Source of the DNA: Desulfobacteria bacterium
Lineage (GTDB): Bacteria; Desulfobacterota; Desulfobacteria; Desulfobacterales; C00003060
Length of the DNA: 15,907 bases
Direction of reading: 5' to 3'
Assembly: GCA_030145035.1 (NCBI GenBank)
Contig: JAQYWL010000483.1
Coordinates: 1 to 15,907 of the forward strand
Shown here piece after piece: positions 6,088 to 13,090 of this stretch. How positions within the stretch are numbered: the first letter of the stretch is position 1; each line of letters opens with the position of its first letter. The notes beneath the pieces are model-generated. The model was not told where the DNA came from. It saw only the letters and a program-made list of their open reading frames with translations, and did no database searches. The translations under genes and the position numbers were made by a program.

Positions 6088-7015
6088 TAAATTTTTTTAT
6101 TTTTTCATGAGAAATACATCAACCAAAATCATAACCCTTTTCTTGACCTTTGTTTTACTCTGTTGGGCGGTATCTGCATTTGGGCAAAAAGGAAAATACG
6201 TATTGGGTATTGGCGATAAGCTTTCATTTCTTCTTTATGCCGGCGGAGAACTGCAGCTTAAGGGTGGAGGAGCGATCATACTGACCATTTCCGAGGATGG
6301 CACCATCACCCTCCCTTTTCTGGGCAAGGTCAGGGCTGATGGCTTGACCATTGACCAGTTGACACATGAAATTACTACGCGTCTAAAGGCGGATTATTTT
6401 GTTAACCCTCAGGTTGTCTTGTCGGTCGTCGATTACCGGAGTAAAAAAGTCTATATCCTGGGCGAGGTGAAAAACCCCGGGTCTTATGGCATGGAGCATG
6501 AAAACACCAGCCTTATTGAGTTGATATCCATGGCCGGCGGGGCCACGGAGAAGAGGGGCAAGAAAGCTTTTGTGCTTAGGGGGGCATACGAGGATATTGC
6601 CTCCGGGGGCAAGATTAACGAACTGGTTGAGAAACAAGAACCGATTGTGGCGGACCTGCAAAGACTGCTGGAAAGGGCGGATCTTACCGCTAACGTACAA
6701 CTGCGGCCGGATGACGTGGTTTATATTCCGCCCAGGATATTCGTAGACATTGCCCAATCCAAGATATACGTGATGGGACACGTGAACAAACCCGGTATCT
6801 ATGAATTCCAGGATGGCATCACGGCCCTCAACGCCTGTCTCCTCGCAGGGGGGTTTGCCAGGTTCGCTGCCCCCAACCGGGCCACTGTAACCCGTTTTGA
6901 GAATGGGAAGAAGACGATTATCAAGATTGATTTAAGCGACGTTAGAAAGGGCAAGGAAGACGACATCATCCTGGAACCGGGAGACCGCGTCTATGTGCCC
7001 AAGTCGTGGTTATGA
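6083..7015 (+). CDS. Short polysaccharide export protein (OPX, Wza-like, SLBB domains)
   Basis: Periplasmic part of a capsule or exopolysaccharide export channel. Two starts are possible: ATG 6083, with GAAGG almost touching it, or ATG 6107, which gives a cleaner signal peptide (MRNTSTK then a hydrophobic stretch to VSAFG). An in-frame TGA at 6077 excludes anything further upstream. The Poly_export domain is about 36-118 (YVLGIGDKLSF, ISEDGTITLPFLGKV). Two SLBB domains follow at about 121-170 (VYILGEVKNPGSY) and 225-277 (KIYVMGHVNKPGIY). The protein ends at YVPKSWL without the C-terminal amphipathic helix with which Wza forms its outer-membrane pore. The Cys in VLLCWA lacks a small residue at -1, so a lipobox is doubtful. 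It is probably a partner of the beta-barrel encoded just upstream. Confidence 0.92.
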   Translation: MPKFFYFFMRNTSTKIITLFLTFVLLCWAVSAFGQKGKYVLGIGDKLSFLLYAGGELQLKGGGAIILTISEDGTITLPFLGKVRADGLTIDQLTHEITTRLKADYFVNPQVVLSVVDYRSKKVYILGEVKNPGSYGMEHENTSLIELISMAGGATEKRGKKAFVLRGAYEDIASGGKINELVEKQEPIVADLQRLLERADLTANVQLRPDDVVYIPPRIFVDIAQSKIYVMGHVNKPGIYEFQDGITALNACLLAGGFARFAAPNRATVTRFENGKKTIIKIDLSDVRKGKEDDIILEPGDRVYVPKSWL

Positions 7016-7047
7016 GCAGAGAGCATGGCGCATAGAGCATAGTGCGG
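7013..7047. repeat. Degenerate AGAGCAT heptamer tract overlapping a stop codon
   Basis: Units TGAGCAG, AGAGCAT, GGCGCAT, AGAGCAT and AGTGCGG run consecutively, and the first contains the TGA stop of the OPX gene. It has the same 7-bp period as other tracts here but a different sequence. Confidence 0.6.
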
Positions 7048-7148
7048 AGTGGTTCGCTTAGGAAATTCCAAAACTCGCTAAAATCAGAAGACATTTACTG
7101 GCAACATATTTCCGCTATTTAGTGCCTGAACGAAAACTATTCAATACT

Positions 7149-7237
7149 GTCATTTCGAGCGTAGCGCCCGCCCTGGTGCGACAGAACCTGGAAAATGCCC
7201 CGGAGAGAAAAACCCGGTCTGGGCCAGGGAGAAATCT
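7149..7237. repeat. Dispersed GTCATTTCGAGC...GAGAAATCT repeat split by composite repeat copy C
   Basis: GTCATTTCGAGCGTAGCG (7149-7166) and GAGAAATCT (7229-7237) would be contiguous in the dispersed repeat GTCATTTCGAGCGNAGCGAGAAATCT that I recall from many related genomes. Between them sits composite repeat copy C: GCCCGCCCTGGTGCGAC (7166-7182), 30 bases, CCCGGTCTGGGCCAGGG (7213-7229). A single G is shared or duplicated at the junction. The left-over AGGGAG lies about 18 bases before the next start codon, too far for a normal ribosome binding site. Confidence 0.7.
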
Positions 7238-7249
7238 ATAATTGCGATT

Positions 7250-8746
7250 ATGGAACGATCTGTCCAAGATCCGAGCCAGAACATCCATCTCTCCGACTAC
7301 CTTTATGTTATCAGAAAGCATAAAGGGGTGATCCTGACATGCCTTTTCATCGTGGTTGGCCTGGTCACCGTATTCAGCTTCACCATGACCCCGGTTTACA
7401 AGGCCACGGCCAGGATGGTGATTGACAAGGAGACCAAAAAATCCCCCCTGACCGGGGAGCAGCTCGATTATGAATCCTACGCGTCCGAAAGTCTCACCTT
7501 CCAGACGCACTTCAAGTTGATCAAGGGCCGTCCGGTCCTGTTCAAGGTCTATGAGATTCTTAACCTGAAAGACAGGATGCGTGAGGATTCCTCCCAGGGA
7601 ATGTTGTCCGCGTTCATGGGCAATATTCGCAAGAATGTCAAAAAACTGACTTTTATTTTGCGGGGCGAGTCATCTAACCGTGCAGGGGAAGACGAGGTGA
7701 TCGATCCGGTGGAAATACTTGCCGGCAAGATTGACATTGAACAGGTGCGAGACACCCGTTTGTTAACCGTTAGCGTGAAGGATGAGGATCCTGCTATGGC
7801 CAGGGCCGTCGCCAACACACTGTGCAAGGCCTATATCGAATACAATATGGATGTCCGCCTCGAGGCAACACAGCGGATCTTGTCCTGGTTGGGCGACCAG
7901 ATGGGAAAAATGAAACAGAAACTGGAAGAATCAGAAGCCAGGTTTTTGGCGTTCAAAGAGCGGGAGAAGATATTTTCCATCAAGGGCAAGGAGAAGGTGC
8001 ACAGCCAGAAGATCCAGGAGATAAACGCCTCATACATCAATACAAGGGCCAATCGAATGGACGTGGAAGCCAGGATGGCAGAGATGAAAAAGTTACTTGC
8101 CGGTGATGAGGTCATGGAGTTTCCGCCCGGATTTGCCAGGAACGAGTTGTTGACCTCACTCTACCAGGAACAGGCCCTCCTTGGTATTGAACTGAAGAAG
8201 AACCAAAAGGTGTATAAGAGCAAGCATCCCAGGATGGTTCAGATTACCACCAAGTTAGAACAGATCAAGAATCGGTTTCGCTTGGAACTTGAAAAGGTCC
8301 TCTTAGGCCTGCGCTCGGAGCTTTCGGTCCTGGTAGCCAGGGGAAAGGCCCTTCAGGAGGCATTGGAACAGTATGAAAAAGATGCCCTGGAGACCAATAA
8401 AAAGGAGGCACAGTACGCAATCCTGGAAAGAGAGGTCAACACCAACAACGAACTCCACAATATGATGTCCTCCAAGTTCAAGGAGTCCATGATATCCCAG
8501 GGGATCGAGACTGCAAACATCCGGCTGGTAGAGCCGGCATCGACGCCGACACACCCCTTTAAGCCGAGGAAGAAGCTGAATATCCTCCTGGGCATCATAT
8601 TCGGCCTCATGATCGGTCTAGGTTCTGCCTTTTTTCTGGAATACTTGGACCAGACGGTGAAAAATCCGGAAGACATCGAGCGCCATTTTGAGCTTCCCAT
8701 ACTGGCAGTCGTCTACGATGTGTCAGAAGACAAGAGTCGCATATGA
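7250..8746 (+). CDS. Wzz-type chain-length determinant / polysaccharide co-polymerase (GNVR family)
   Basis: Inner-membrane protein that sets polysaccharide chain length together with a BY-kinase. The N-terminal Wzz domain includes a first membrane helix at about 26-46. A long periplasmic alpha-helical section (about 200-420) is rich in Glu, Lys and Gln. A proline-rich PASTPTHPFKPRKK (about 429-442) precedes the second membrane helix (about 444-463), the classic co-polymerase C-terminal arrangement. The cytoplasmic tail continues with DQTVKNPEDIERHFELPILA, usual in family members paired with a separate kinase. The 498 residues are normal for the GNVR subgroup. The stop overlaps the kinase start by 4 nt (ATGA), showing translational coupling. 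No good ribosome binding site precedes the ATG, and a dispersed repeat lies directly upstream. Confidence 0.93.
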   Translation: MERSVQDPSQNIHLSDYLYVIRKHKGVILTCLFIVVGLVTVFSFTMTPVYKATARMVIDKETKKSPLTGEQLDYESYASESLTFQTHFKLIKGRPVLFKVYEILNLKDRMREDSSQGMLSAFMGNIRKNVKKLTFILRGESSNRAGEDEVIDPVEILAGKIDIEQVRDTRLLTVSVKDEDPAMARAVANTLCKAYIEYNMDVRLEATQRILSWLGDQMGKMKQKLEESEARFLAFKEREKIFSIKGKEKVHSQKIQEINASYINTRANRMDVEARMAEMKKLLAGDEVMEFPPGFARNELLTSLYQEQALLGIELKKNQKVYKSKHPRMVQITTKLEQIKNRFRLELEKVLLGLRSELSVLVARGKALQEALEQYEKDALETNKKEAQYAILEREVNTNNELHNMMSSKFKESMISQGIETANIRLVEPASTPTHPFKPRKKLNILLGIIFGLMIGLGSAFFLEYLDQTVKNPEDIERHFELPILAVVYDVSEDKSRI

Positions 8747-10011
8747 GAATTCCTTTCTTCTCTGAAAAGCCGTCTTTTAAGTCTAAGATGGTCAAGCGCC
8801 CGCCAGTGCCCCGTCATGCGGATTTCAGCCTTATTTCCCATTTCGCAGAGGCATTCAATACGCTCAGGACAAACATCCGGTTTGCCAGGCTCGATACCCC
8901 GGTAAAGGTCCTCCTGGTCACAGGGGCTGCCCCACTTGAGGGAAAGACCACTGTAGCGGTAAACCTTGCCGAGTCCTTTGCCTTTGCAGGCCAGAAAGCT
9001 CTCCTTATAGAGTGCGACCTGAGGCTTGAGACTTTCAGTAATTTGTTTCCCTATGATCCGAAAAAAGGGCTCTCAAGCCTCATCTCTGAAACATTTGATA
9101 CCCCTGTTGAAAAAGGGAGCCTCGGCAGGCTCAGCATGGGCGATCTCATGACCCTGATCGACCTTCAGGAAAAGACCGGCACCCTTACTATAGCCGACAA
9201 TAGCGATGCCTATCAATTCTCGTTTCACAGGGGGAAGCTGGTTTCATCGGTCTGGAAAGACCGCCCCGAAGGCAAGCGCCTTGCCTCTGTGCTCATCAGC
9301 AGCAATAAGATCACTTCGGAGCAAGCCACTGAAGCCCTGAACAGGGCGGGCGAGACCGGACAGCGACTCGGTTTCATCCTGCACAATATGGGTATCGTGA
9401 CCCCTGACCATTTGAGGGGCCCCATCAGGCTTCAAATCATGGACACCCTCAGTCGTGCCTTCAACCTTTCAGAGTCCAGGTACGGTTTTGAAAAAACCTC
9501 GCACGTTATGTACGAGAGGGACATCATCGACCCAATCAGATTCGGAGATATTCTGACTGATGAACTGCCGGGGCTTCGCATACGCCCCTTCATCTACGAG
9601 CAGATAGCCTCTTCGACCGTCAAGACGGATATAAAGGACCTCCATGTCCTGCCTGGCGGTCCCAAACCCCCGAATCCGTCCGAGGTGCTTGGTTCAAGGC
9701 GCATGTCTGCGCTTATGAGCATGCTCAAGGATGCGTTCGACTATGAGGTCTTGATCATCGATTCGCCGCCGGTAACCTCTGTGAGCGATGCCTTGATCCT
9801 TTCGGCCTTTGCAGATGGTGTGATTATCACAGTGTGTGCCGGAAGTCTCAACCGGGCCATCATTCACAAGGCCGTGGACCAGCTCAAGCAAATCAACGCA
9901 CCCATCCTGGGATTTGTCTTAAACCGCATGAATCCAAGGGAAGAAAAACAGTACTACAGCTATTATTACAAGTACTACAGAGACTATTATCATAAAGAGA
10001 AAAAGCAGTAG
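8743..10011 (+). CDS. BY-family tyrosine kinase with an inserted DUF4388/MshEN-like domain
   Basis: Cytoplasmic autokinase partner of the co-polymerase. Walker A is GAAPLEGKTTVAVN (61-74), Walker A' ALLIECDLRLE (86-96), Walker B EVLIIDSPPV (335-344); the normal LPGGPKPPNPSEVL (303-316) and a tyrosine cluster YYSYYYKYYRDYYH (404-417) follow. About 422 residues is much longer than the usual 230-300, because residues about 122-286 interrupt the fold after GLSSLIS. The insert begins LGRLSMGDLMTLIDLQEKTG (127-146), resembling DUF4388 (PATAN). It continues with two 24-residue motifs, from R179 (RLASVLISSNKIT...) and R208 (RLGFILHNMGIVT...), separated by five residues, the spacing of MshEN c-di-GMP-binding domains. 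The second motif is well kept; the first lacks both glycines. Walker A' starts with Glu instead of the usual Asp. Assignment as kinase is firm; ligand binding by the insert is inference. Confidence 0.92.
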   Translation: MRIPFFSEKPSFKSKMVKRPPVPRHADFSLISHFAEAFNTLRTNIRFARLDTPVKVLLVTGAAPLEGKTTVAVNLAESFAFAGQKALLIECDLRLETFSNLFPYDPKKGLSSLISETFDTPVEKGSLGRLSMGDLMTLIDLQEKTGTLTIADNSDAYQFSFHRGKLVSSVWKDRPEGKRLASVLISSNKITSEQATEALNRAGETGQRLGFILHNMGIVTPDHLRGPIRLQIMDTLSRAFNLSESRYGFEKTSHVMYERDIIDPIRFGDILTDELPGLRIRPFIYEQIASSTVKTDIKDLHVLPGGPKPPNPSEVLGSRRMSALMSMLKDAFDYEVLIIDSPPVTSVSDALILSAFADGVIITVCAGSLNRAIIHKAVDQLKQINAPILGFVLNRMNPREEKQYYSYYYKYYRDYYHKEKKQ

Positions 10012-10033
10012 GCAGTAGTGAGTAGGTAGATAA
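10006..10033. repeat. CAGTAGG heptamer tract overlapping the kinase stop codon
   Basis: Units CAGTAGG, CAGTAGT, GAGTAGG and TAGATAA run consecutively. The first encodes the last Gln and supplies the TAG stop of the kinase gene. Gain or loss of 7 bp here would not change the protein. Confidence 0.6.
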
Positions 10034-10109
10034 GAATTCAACGGACGCTACCCAAATTTGGACTCCTTTCAAGGCCTCAGCCGCAAATCCGAAATATAGA
10101 ATATGATGC

Positions 10110-11636
10110 ATGGTAAATAGCAGGAATCACAAACCGCATCATCGAAACATCCCTTTTCTAAAGACTGTTCTCACTTTTGCTATTCTCCTTTTCTTTGCAA
10201 CCGGTAGTTACTATCTCTACCGGATGTTTATGGGTGACTACTATATCACACAGGCAAAAGAGATTGAGAAAGGAAAAGAGTGGAACACCGCCATCCCTGC
10301 CTATGGCAAGGCAGTCGAATATGCGCCCGGCAACCCTGAGTATCACTTTTTGTTCGGAAAATTCTATCTAAGGTTCGCAAAAGCAGCCAATGATAGGGCA
10401 CTCAAAGAAATGTTGTTTCAAAGGGCCTGGTGTGAACTTGAAAAGGCAAAAAAAAGGGCTCCCAAGGAGGCACGCACCTATCTGGCCCTGGCACAGACCT
10501 CGGAAGCCATGTCGCATCTGCAATCAACCAACCTTTACCCCGCCCGCCCTGTAGGTAGGGACTATCCTACTGGGGTTAAATCCGATAGCTATTTAACCGG
10601 GGCAATAGACACAAAACCCGAACAATACTACCGTACAGCAGTCTCCCTTTATCCCAACAGCACACAATATCGTTATTTGTTTGCCGGGTATTGCAAAAGA
10701 GCGGGACAACCTGACGAGGCGTTAAGACAACTCAAGACCATGATCACTCTCGATCCTAATACAAACAGATATATACGCCGCAATCCATTCTGGCAGGTAC
10801 CCGGTATTGACGAAGCCGTAGAAAATGGCCTCCGGCAAGCCTTGAAGAATCGTTTTACCCGCAACAGTGCCGCCGGTGTATTGGCCTCCCGGTTGGCCGA
10901 AAAGCAGAAGTGGATAGAAGCTGCGCGTGTTTACAAACAGGCAATGCCGGAAGGTGTCTTTGCCGACCGGAGCGCCTATTATCTCAGGATGGGGCGATAT
11001 TTGCTGCGCGGAGGCAAAGAAAAAGAGGCCGAGGCCTATTTTTTGCAAACGCTTGCTTCAGGCTCTGACCGGGCTGCTGTGATAAAACCTTTCATAGGAG
11101 ACTACAAGAGGGCCGGGAAATTTGATGATCTCTTTGCCCTGTTTGAAAAGCTCAAAGAGCGACATCCAGAGGTGGTCGAAATTGATCTCTATTGGGCACA
11201 GGTGTTATACAAGCAAGGTAATTACCAGGATGCCCTGTCCCATCTTGATCGTTTTCTGAAAAGGAAAGAGACCGCCGAGGCCGATTACTGGATGGCCATG
11301 ATCTATGAAAAATTAGAGAAACCTTACAGGGCCGAAACCTATATTAAGCGGGCGATCAAGTGGGAGCCGGAAAGCGCTCTGTACCACCACTTTTACGCCG
11401 GTCTCTTATATAAAGCATGGCGCTTTGCCGAGGCCCTCAAGGAGGCTGATGCAGCGGTTCGGGCATCACATAACAAGAGTGCCTGGTATCTGGACCGTAA
11501 GGCCTGGATACTTTACCGGATGAAGCGTTATGAAGAATCGATAGAAACCTGGAAGTTGGCCGCTAATTTGAAACCAGGACACAAAGCCTTCCGTCGCAAT
11601 ATCGACATGGCAGCAAAAGCGTCCAAAGAGGCATAA
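10110..11636 (+). CDS. Membrane-anchored TPR protein of the export operon
   Basis: One N-terminal membrane helix (about 16-36, rich in Phe/Leu/Ile, after a basic HKPHHRN) anchors a mostly helical domain. Several tetratricopeptide-like helix pairs are visible: EWNTAIPAYGKAVEYAPGNP (57-76), DEALRQLKTMITLDPNTNR, GNYQDALSHLDRFLKRKE, RAETYIKRAIKWEPESALYH, and a last repeat RYEESIETWKLAANLKPGH. Basic residues before the helix suggest N-in, with the TPR part in the periplasm. Similar proteins often accompany co-polymerase, kinase and Wzy-like genes in exopolysaccharide loci and are thought to be assembly scaffolds. The ATG at 10110 has no clear ribosome binding site, and a 98-bp gap follows the kinase. 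Exact function is not determined by sequence. Confidence 0.85.
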   Translation: MVNSRNHKPHHRNIPFLKTVLTFAILLFFATGSYYLYRMFMGDYYITQAKEIEKGKEWNTAIPAYGKAVEYAPGNPEYHFLFGKFYLRFAKAANDRALKEMLFQRAWCELEKAKKRAPKEARTYLALAQTSEAMSHLQSTNLYPARPVGRDYPTGVKSDSYLTGAIDTKPEQYYRTAVSLYPNSTQYRYLFAGYCKRAGQPDEALRQLKTMITLDPNTNRYIRRNPFWQVPGIDEAVENGLRQALKNRFTRNSAAGVLASRLAEKQKWIEAARVYKQAMPEGVFADRSAYYLRMGRYLLRGGKEKEAEAYFLQTLASGSDRAAVIKPFIGDYKRAGKFDDLFALFEKLKERHPEVVEIDLYWAQVLYKQGNYQDALSHLDRFLKRKETAEADYWMAMIYEKLEKPYRAETYIKRAIKWEPESALYHHFYAGLLYKAWRFAEALKEADAAVRASHNKSAWYLDRKAWILYRMKRYEESIETWKLAANLKPGHKAFRRNIDMAAKASKEA

Positions 11637-12048
11637 CGGCCAATTTTCGGGAATTCCAAAGATAATCACGAAAGCACCAAAGAAACCAACGCAATGCGCA
11701 AGCTCCATTCTACAAATCAGCTCAGTTACAGACATGGAAAAAAGGAGGTTAGAACAGTTGTCCACTGGTTTTCGTATTTTCGTATTTTCGTGATGAACAA
11801 ATTTTTTGCGTTTCTGTCTATAACATAACCAGCTATAATAATTGGATATATTCTGCTGCCATTCGATGCAATCAAAGAGGCGGAGCTGTGCGTGCGCTAA
11901 GCGCATAGCGCTAAGCTGAAAGCTGAAAGCTCAAAGTTCGAGACCTTTGCATAACTCCTTTGAGCGGCAATTATGAACTTTTTGGGTTACCCATCCAGGC
12001 GAAGGGAACGGCCCACGCCAGTGGGCAAATCCTAAACTGTTTGAGGCC
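11637..12048. other. Gene-free interval with tandem repeats and a possible IS remnant
   Basis: No convincing gene is seen. Contents: a TATTTTCG octamer repeated three times (about 11768-11792); overlapping palindromes GCGCT-A-AGCGC and AGCGC-ATA-GCGCT (11894-11912); GCTGAAA heptamers (11915-11935). About 100 bp from CGAGACCTTTGCA (11939) onward resembles the ends of transposons that I recall from related genomes, but no inverted partner or transposase is present. A hairpin CCCAC-GCCA-GTGGG lies at 12012-12025. This interval separates the + strand TPR gene from the convergent LytR_C-type gene. Confidence 0.5.
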
Positions 12049-12618
12049 CTAGGGATTTTTACCTGTCACTATGATAAGATTGAATATTGAATACCAATGT
12101 AAAGGTTTGTCTATCGTACTACCGCCAAGCCTATCCACCAGACGTTTTGCTTCGTATTGAAATTCAGGTGCAAAGAATACTGTATTTTGCAAAAAGCTGG
12201 AGTGGGGTGCACGATCGACTGATTTTATCTTATACCCCATATTTCTAAGCTTTTTTGCCATCTTTTTAGCAGAATCCAAATTACCATCCCCGGTGAGCAC
12301 TTTGATCTTTATTTTCCGTATATCTTCTTCCAGGGGATACGATTCGGATGAAGGGGTTTTGTGTTTGAGTTGAAGCCCATCTAATTTTATTGCGAGAGCT
12401 TGGTTTTGATCTCTAATTGCTTGGTTCTCTTCTTTTAACTTCTTTATTTCCTCATTCAAAACCCTGTTTTGATCTTTGATGCTTGCCATTTCGTTCTCTT
12501 TTTCATCTCTAATCCCTTGATTTTCTTTTATTAAGACACTTATTTGTTTTTGTAAATTTACGTTCTCGATTTTAAGCTTCTCCATCTTATTCCACATTTC
12601 GTCTTTGCTCATTTTCAA
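12049..12618 (-). CDS. Coiled-coil protein with C-terminal LytR_C-like domain (possibly 3' part of a split lipoprotein gene)
   Basis: Residues about 4-86 are a Lys/Glu/Asn/Gln-rich coiled coil with internal repeats (KDQNRVLNEEIKKLKEEN, then RDQNQAL). Residues about 102-187 match the LytR C-terminal domain pattern: IKIKVLTGDGNLDSAKKMAK, NMGYKI, NTVFFAPEF, AKRLVDRLGG and a final LIIVTGK. In other bacteria this domain follows LCP enzymes or stands alone in envelope proteins. The only starts are TTG 12618 and ATG 12612, both without a good ribosome binding site. The same frame continues upstream through one TAA (12628-12630) into a lipoprotein signal peptide that does have a strong site. I infer that this was one lipoprotein of about 225 residues. 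Base composition is clearly more AT-rich than in neighbouring genes, suggesting transfer. Confidence 0.7.
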   Translation of the reverse strand: MKMSKDEMWNKMEKLKIENVNLQKQISVLIKENQGIRDEKENEMASIKDQNRVLNEEIKKLKEENQAIRDQNQALAIKLDGLQLKHKTPSSESYPLEEDIRKIKIKVLTGDGNLDSAKKMAKKLRNMGYKIKSVDRAPHSSFLQNTVFFAPEFQYEAKRLVDRLGGSTIDKPLHWYSIFNLIIVTGKNP

Positions 12619-12627
12619 TTTTTCTAT

Positions 12628-12726
12628 TTACTCTTTTGAACTACCATCCAAACGTTCCAAGACAGCACAACCTTGAAAAGTAAAACCTAACTGGAGAACA
12701 AGAATAATTAGATATGCTCTGAACAT
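12628..12726 (-). CDS. 32-residue lipoprotein signal peptide ORF, in frame with the downstream LytR_C-like gene
   Basis: Starting at ATG 12726-12724, after a strong GGGGGAG site, the frame reads MFRAYLIILVLQLGF then TFQGCAVLERLDGSSKE and stops at TAA 12630-12628. A hydrophobic stretch followed by FQGC looks like a lipobox with the modified Cys at residue 20. Two explanations fit: the 5' end of one lipoprotein gene broken by a nonsense mutation or sequencing error, or a genuine 13-residue mature lipopeptide. Because the next codons in the same frame (IEKLKMSKDE) lead directly into the coiled coil, the first is favoured. Confidence 0.6.
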   Translation of the reverse strand: MFRAYLIILVLQLGFTFQGCAVLERLDGSSKE

Positions 12727-12740
12727 TTTCTCCCCCTATT

Positions 12741-12940
12741 TGACGACTTCGTAAAAACTCCATCTGCGGCGTTGTGATTCATCCCCGCCCTGTTAAATTC
12801 TCACTACGTGAGACGGCAGAGCCGATTTAACAGGGTAAATCATTGCGACGTACCATAAGTACGCCTCATTCCTCAAGCTTCGCACGCCTTGCATATGAAC
12901 TTTTTACTTTGCCGTCGATGTGATGAGTTTTTACGAAACC
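12741..12940. repeat. MITE-like element with TTCGTAAAAACTC/GAGTTTTTACGAA ends
   Basis: Perfect 13-bp inverted repeats at 12748-12760 and 12925-12937 bound an approximately 190-bp non-coding stretch containing CGACGTACCATAAGTACGCC and GCACGCCTTGCATATGAACT. I recall very similar repetitive elements in Desulfobacterota genomes. No transposase is present. It lies between the divergent lipoprotein and Wzy-like genes. A second palindrome (12788-12835) appears to be inserted in it. Confidence 0.75.
12788..12835. repeat. Nested palindrome with perfect three-way-junction folding
   Basis: CCCTGTTAAAT (12788-12798) pairs with ATTTAACAGGG (12825-12835). Between them are CTCAC-TAC-GTGAG (12800-12812) and CGGC-AGA-GCCG (12814-12824), with one unpaired base at 12799 and one at 12813. 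Every other base is paired or in a 3-base loop. It sits inside the MITE-like element and interrupts its expected sequence. Confidence 0.75.
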
Positions 12941-12947
12941 ATCCTAT

Positions 12948-12976
12948 TTGACATCGGAATTTTTACGACTTATTGA
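12948..12976 (+). promoter_or_regulatory. Possible sigma-70 promoter of the Wzy-like gene
   Basis: TTGACA (12948-12953) is followed after 17 bases by TATTGA (12971-12976), a weak -10. It lies just outside the MITE-like element and about 115 bases before the Wzy-like start, so that gene may be transcribed independently of the export operon. Confidence 0.3.
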
Positions 12977-13090
12977 ATCATAGCACTTCCGCCTACCACC
13001 GCCACGTACAACATCCCACGAAGCACCTAAAAAAAACAAAATAGCAAGGATAAGGATCAGGTTCAAGGAAAAAATAGTTCACTGCAACAC

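Noticed and set aside
6161..6166. Lipobox in the OPX protein (Cys in VLLCWA)
   Set aside because: The residue before Cys is Leu rather than Gly, Ala or Ser, and the hydrophobic core continues past it to VSAFG, so ordinary signal peptidase cleavage is more likely.
7115..7510. 131-codon minus-strand open frame over the co-polymerase start
   Set aside because: It is partly translation of the dispersed CATTTCGAG repeat and partly the shadow of the co-polymerase gene.
11466..11906. 146-codon minus-strand open frame
   Set aside because: It overlaps the TPR gene and continues into repeat DNA; its composition shows no domain or signal.
11939..12040. Insertion sequence end
   Set aside because: CGAGACCTTTGCA resembles transposon ends from memory, but no matching inverted end, target duplication or transposase is in the window.
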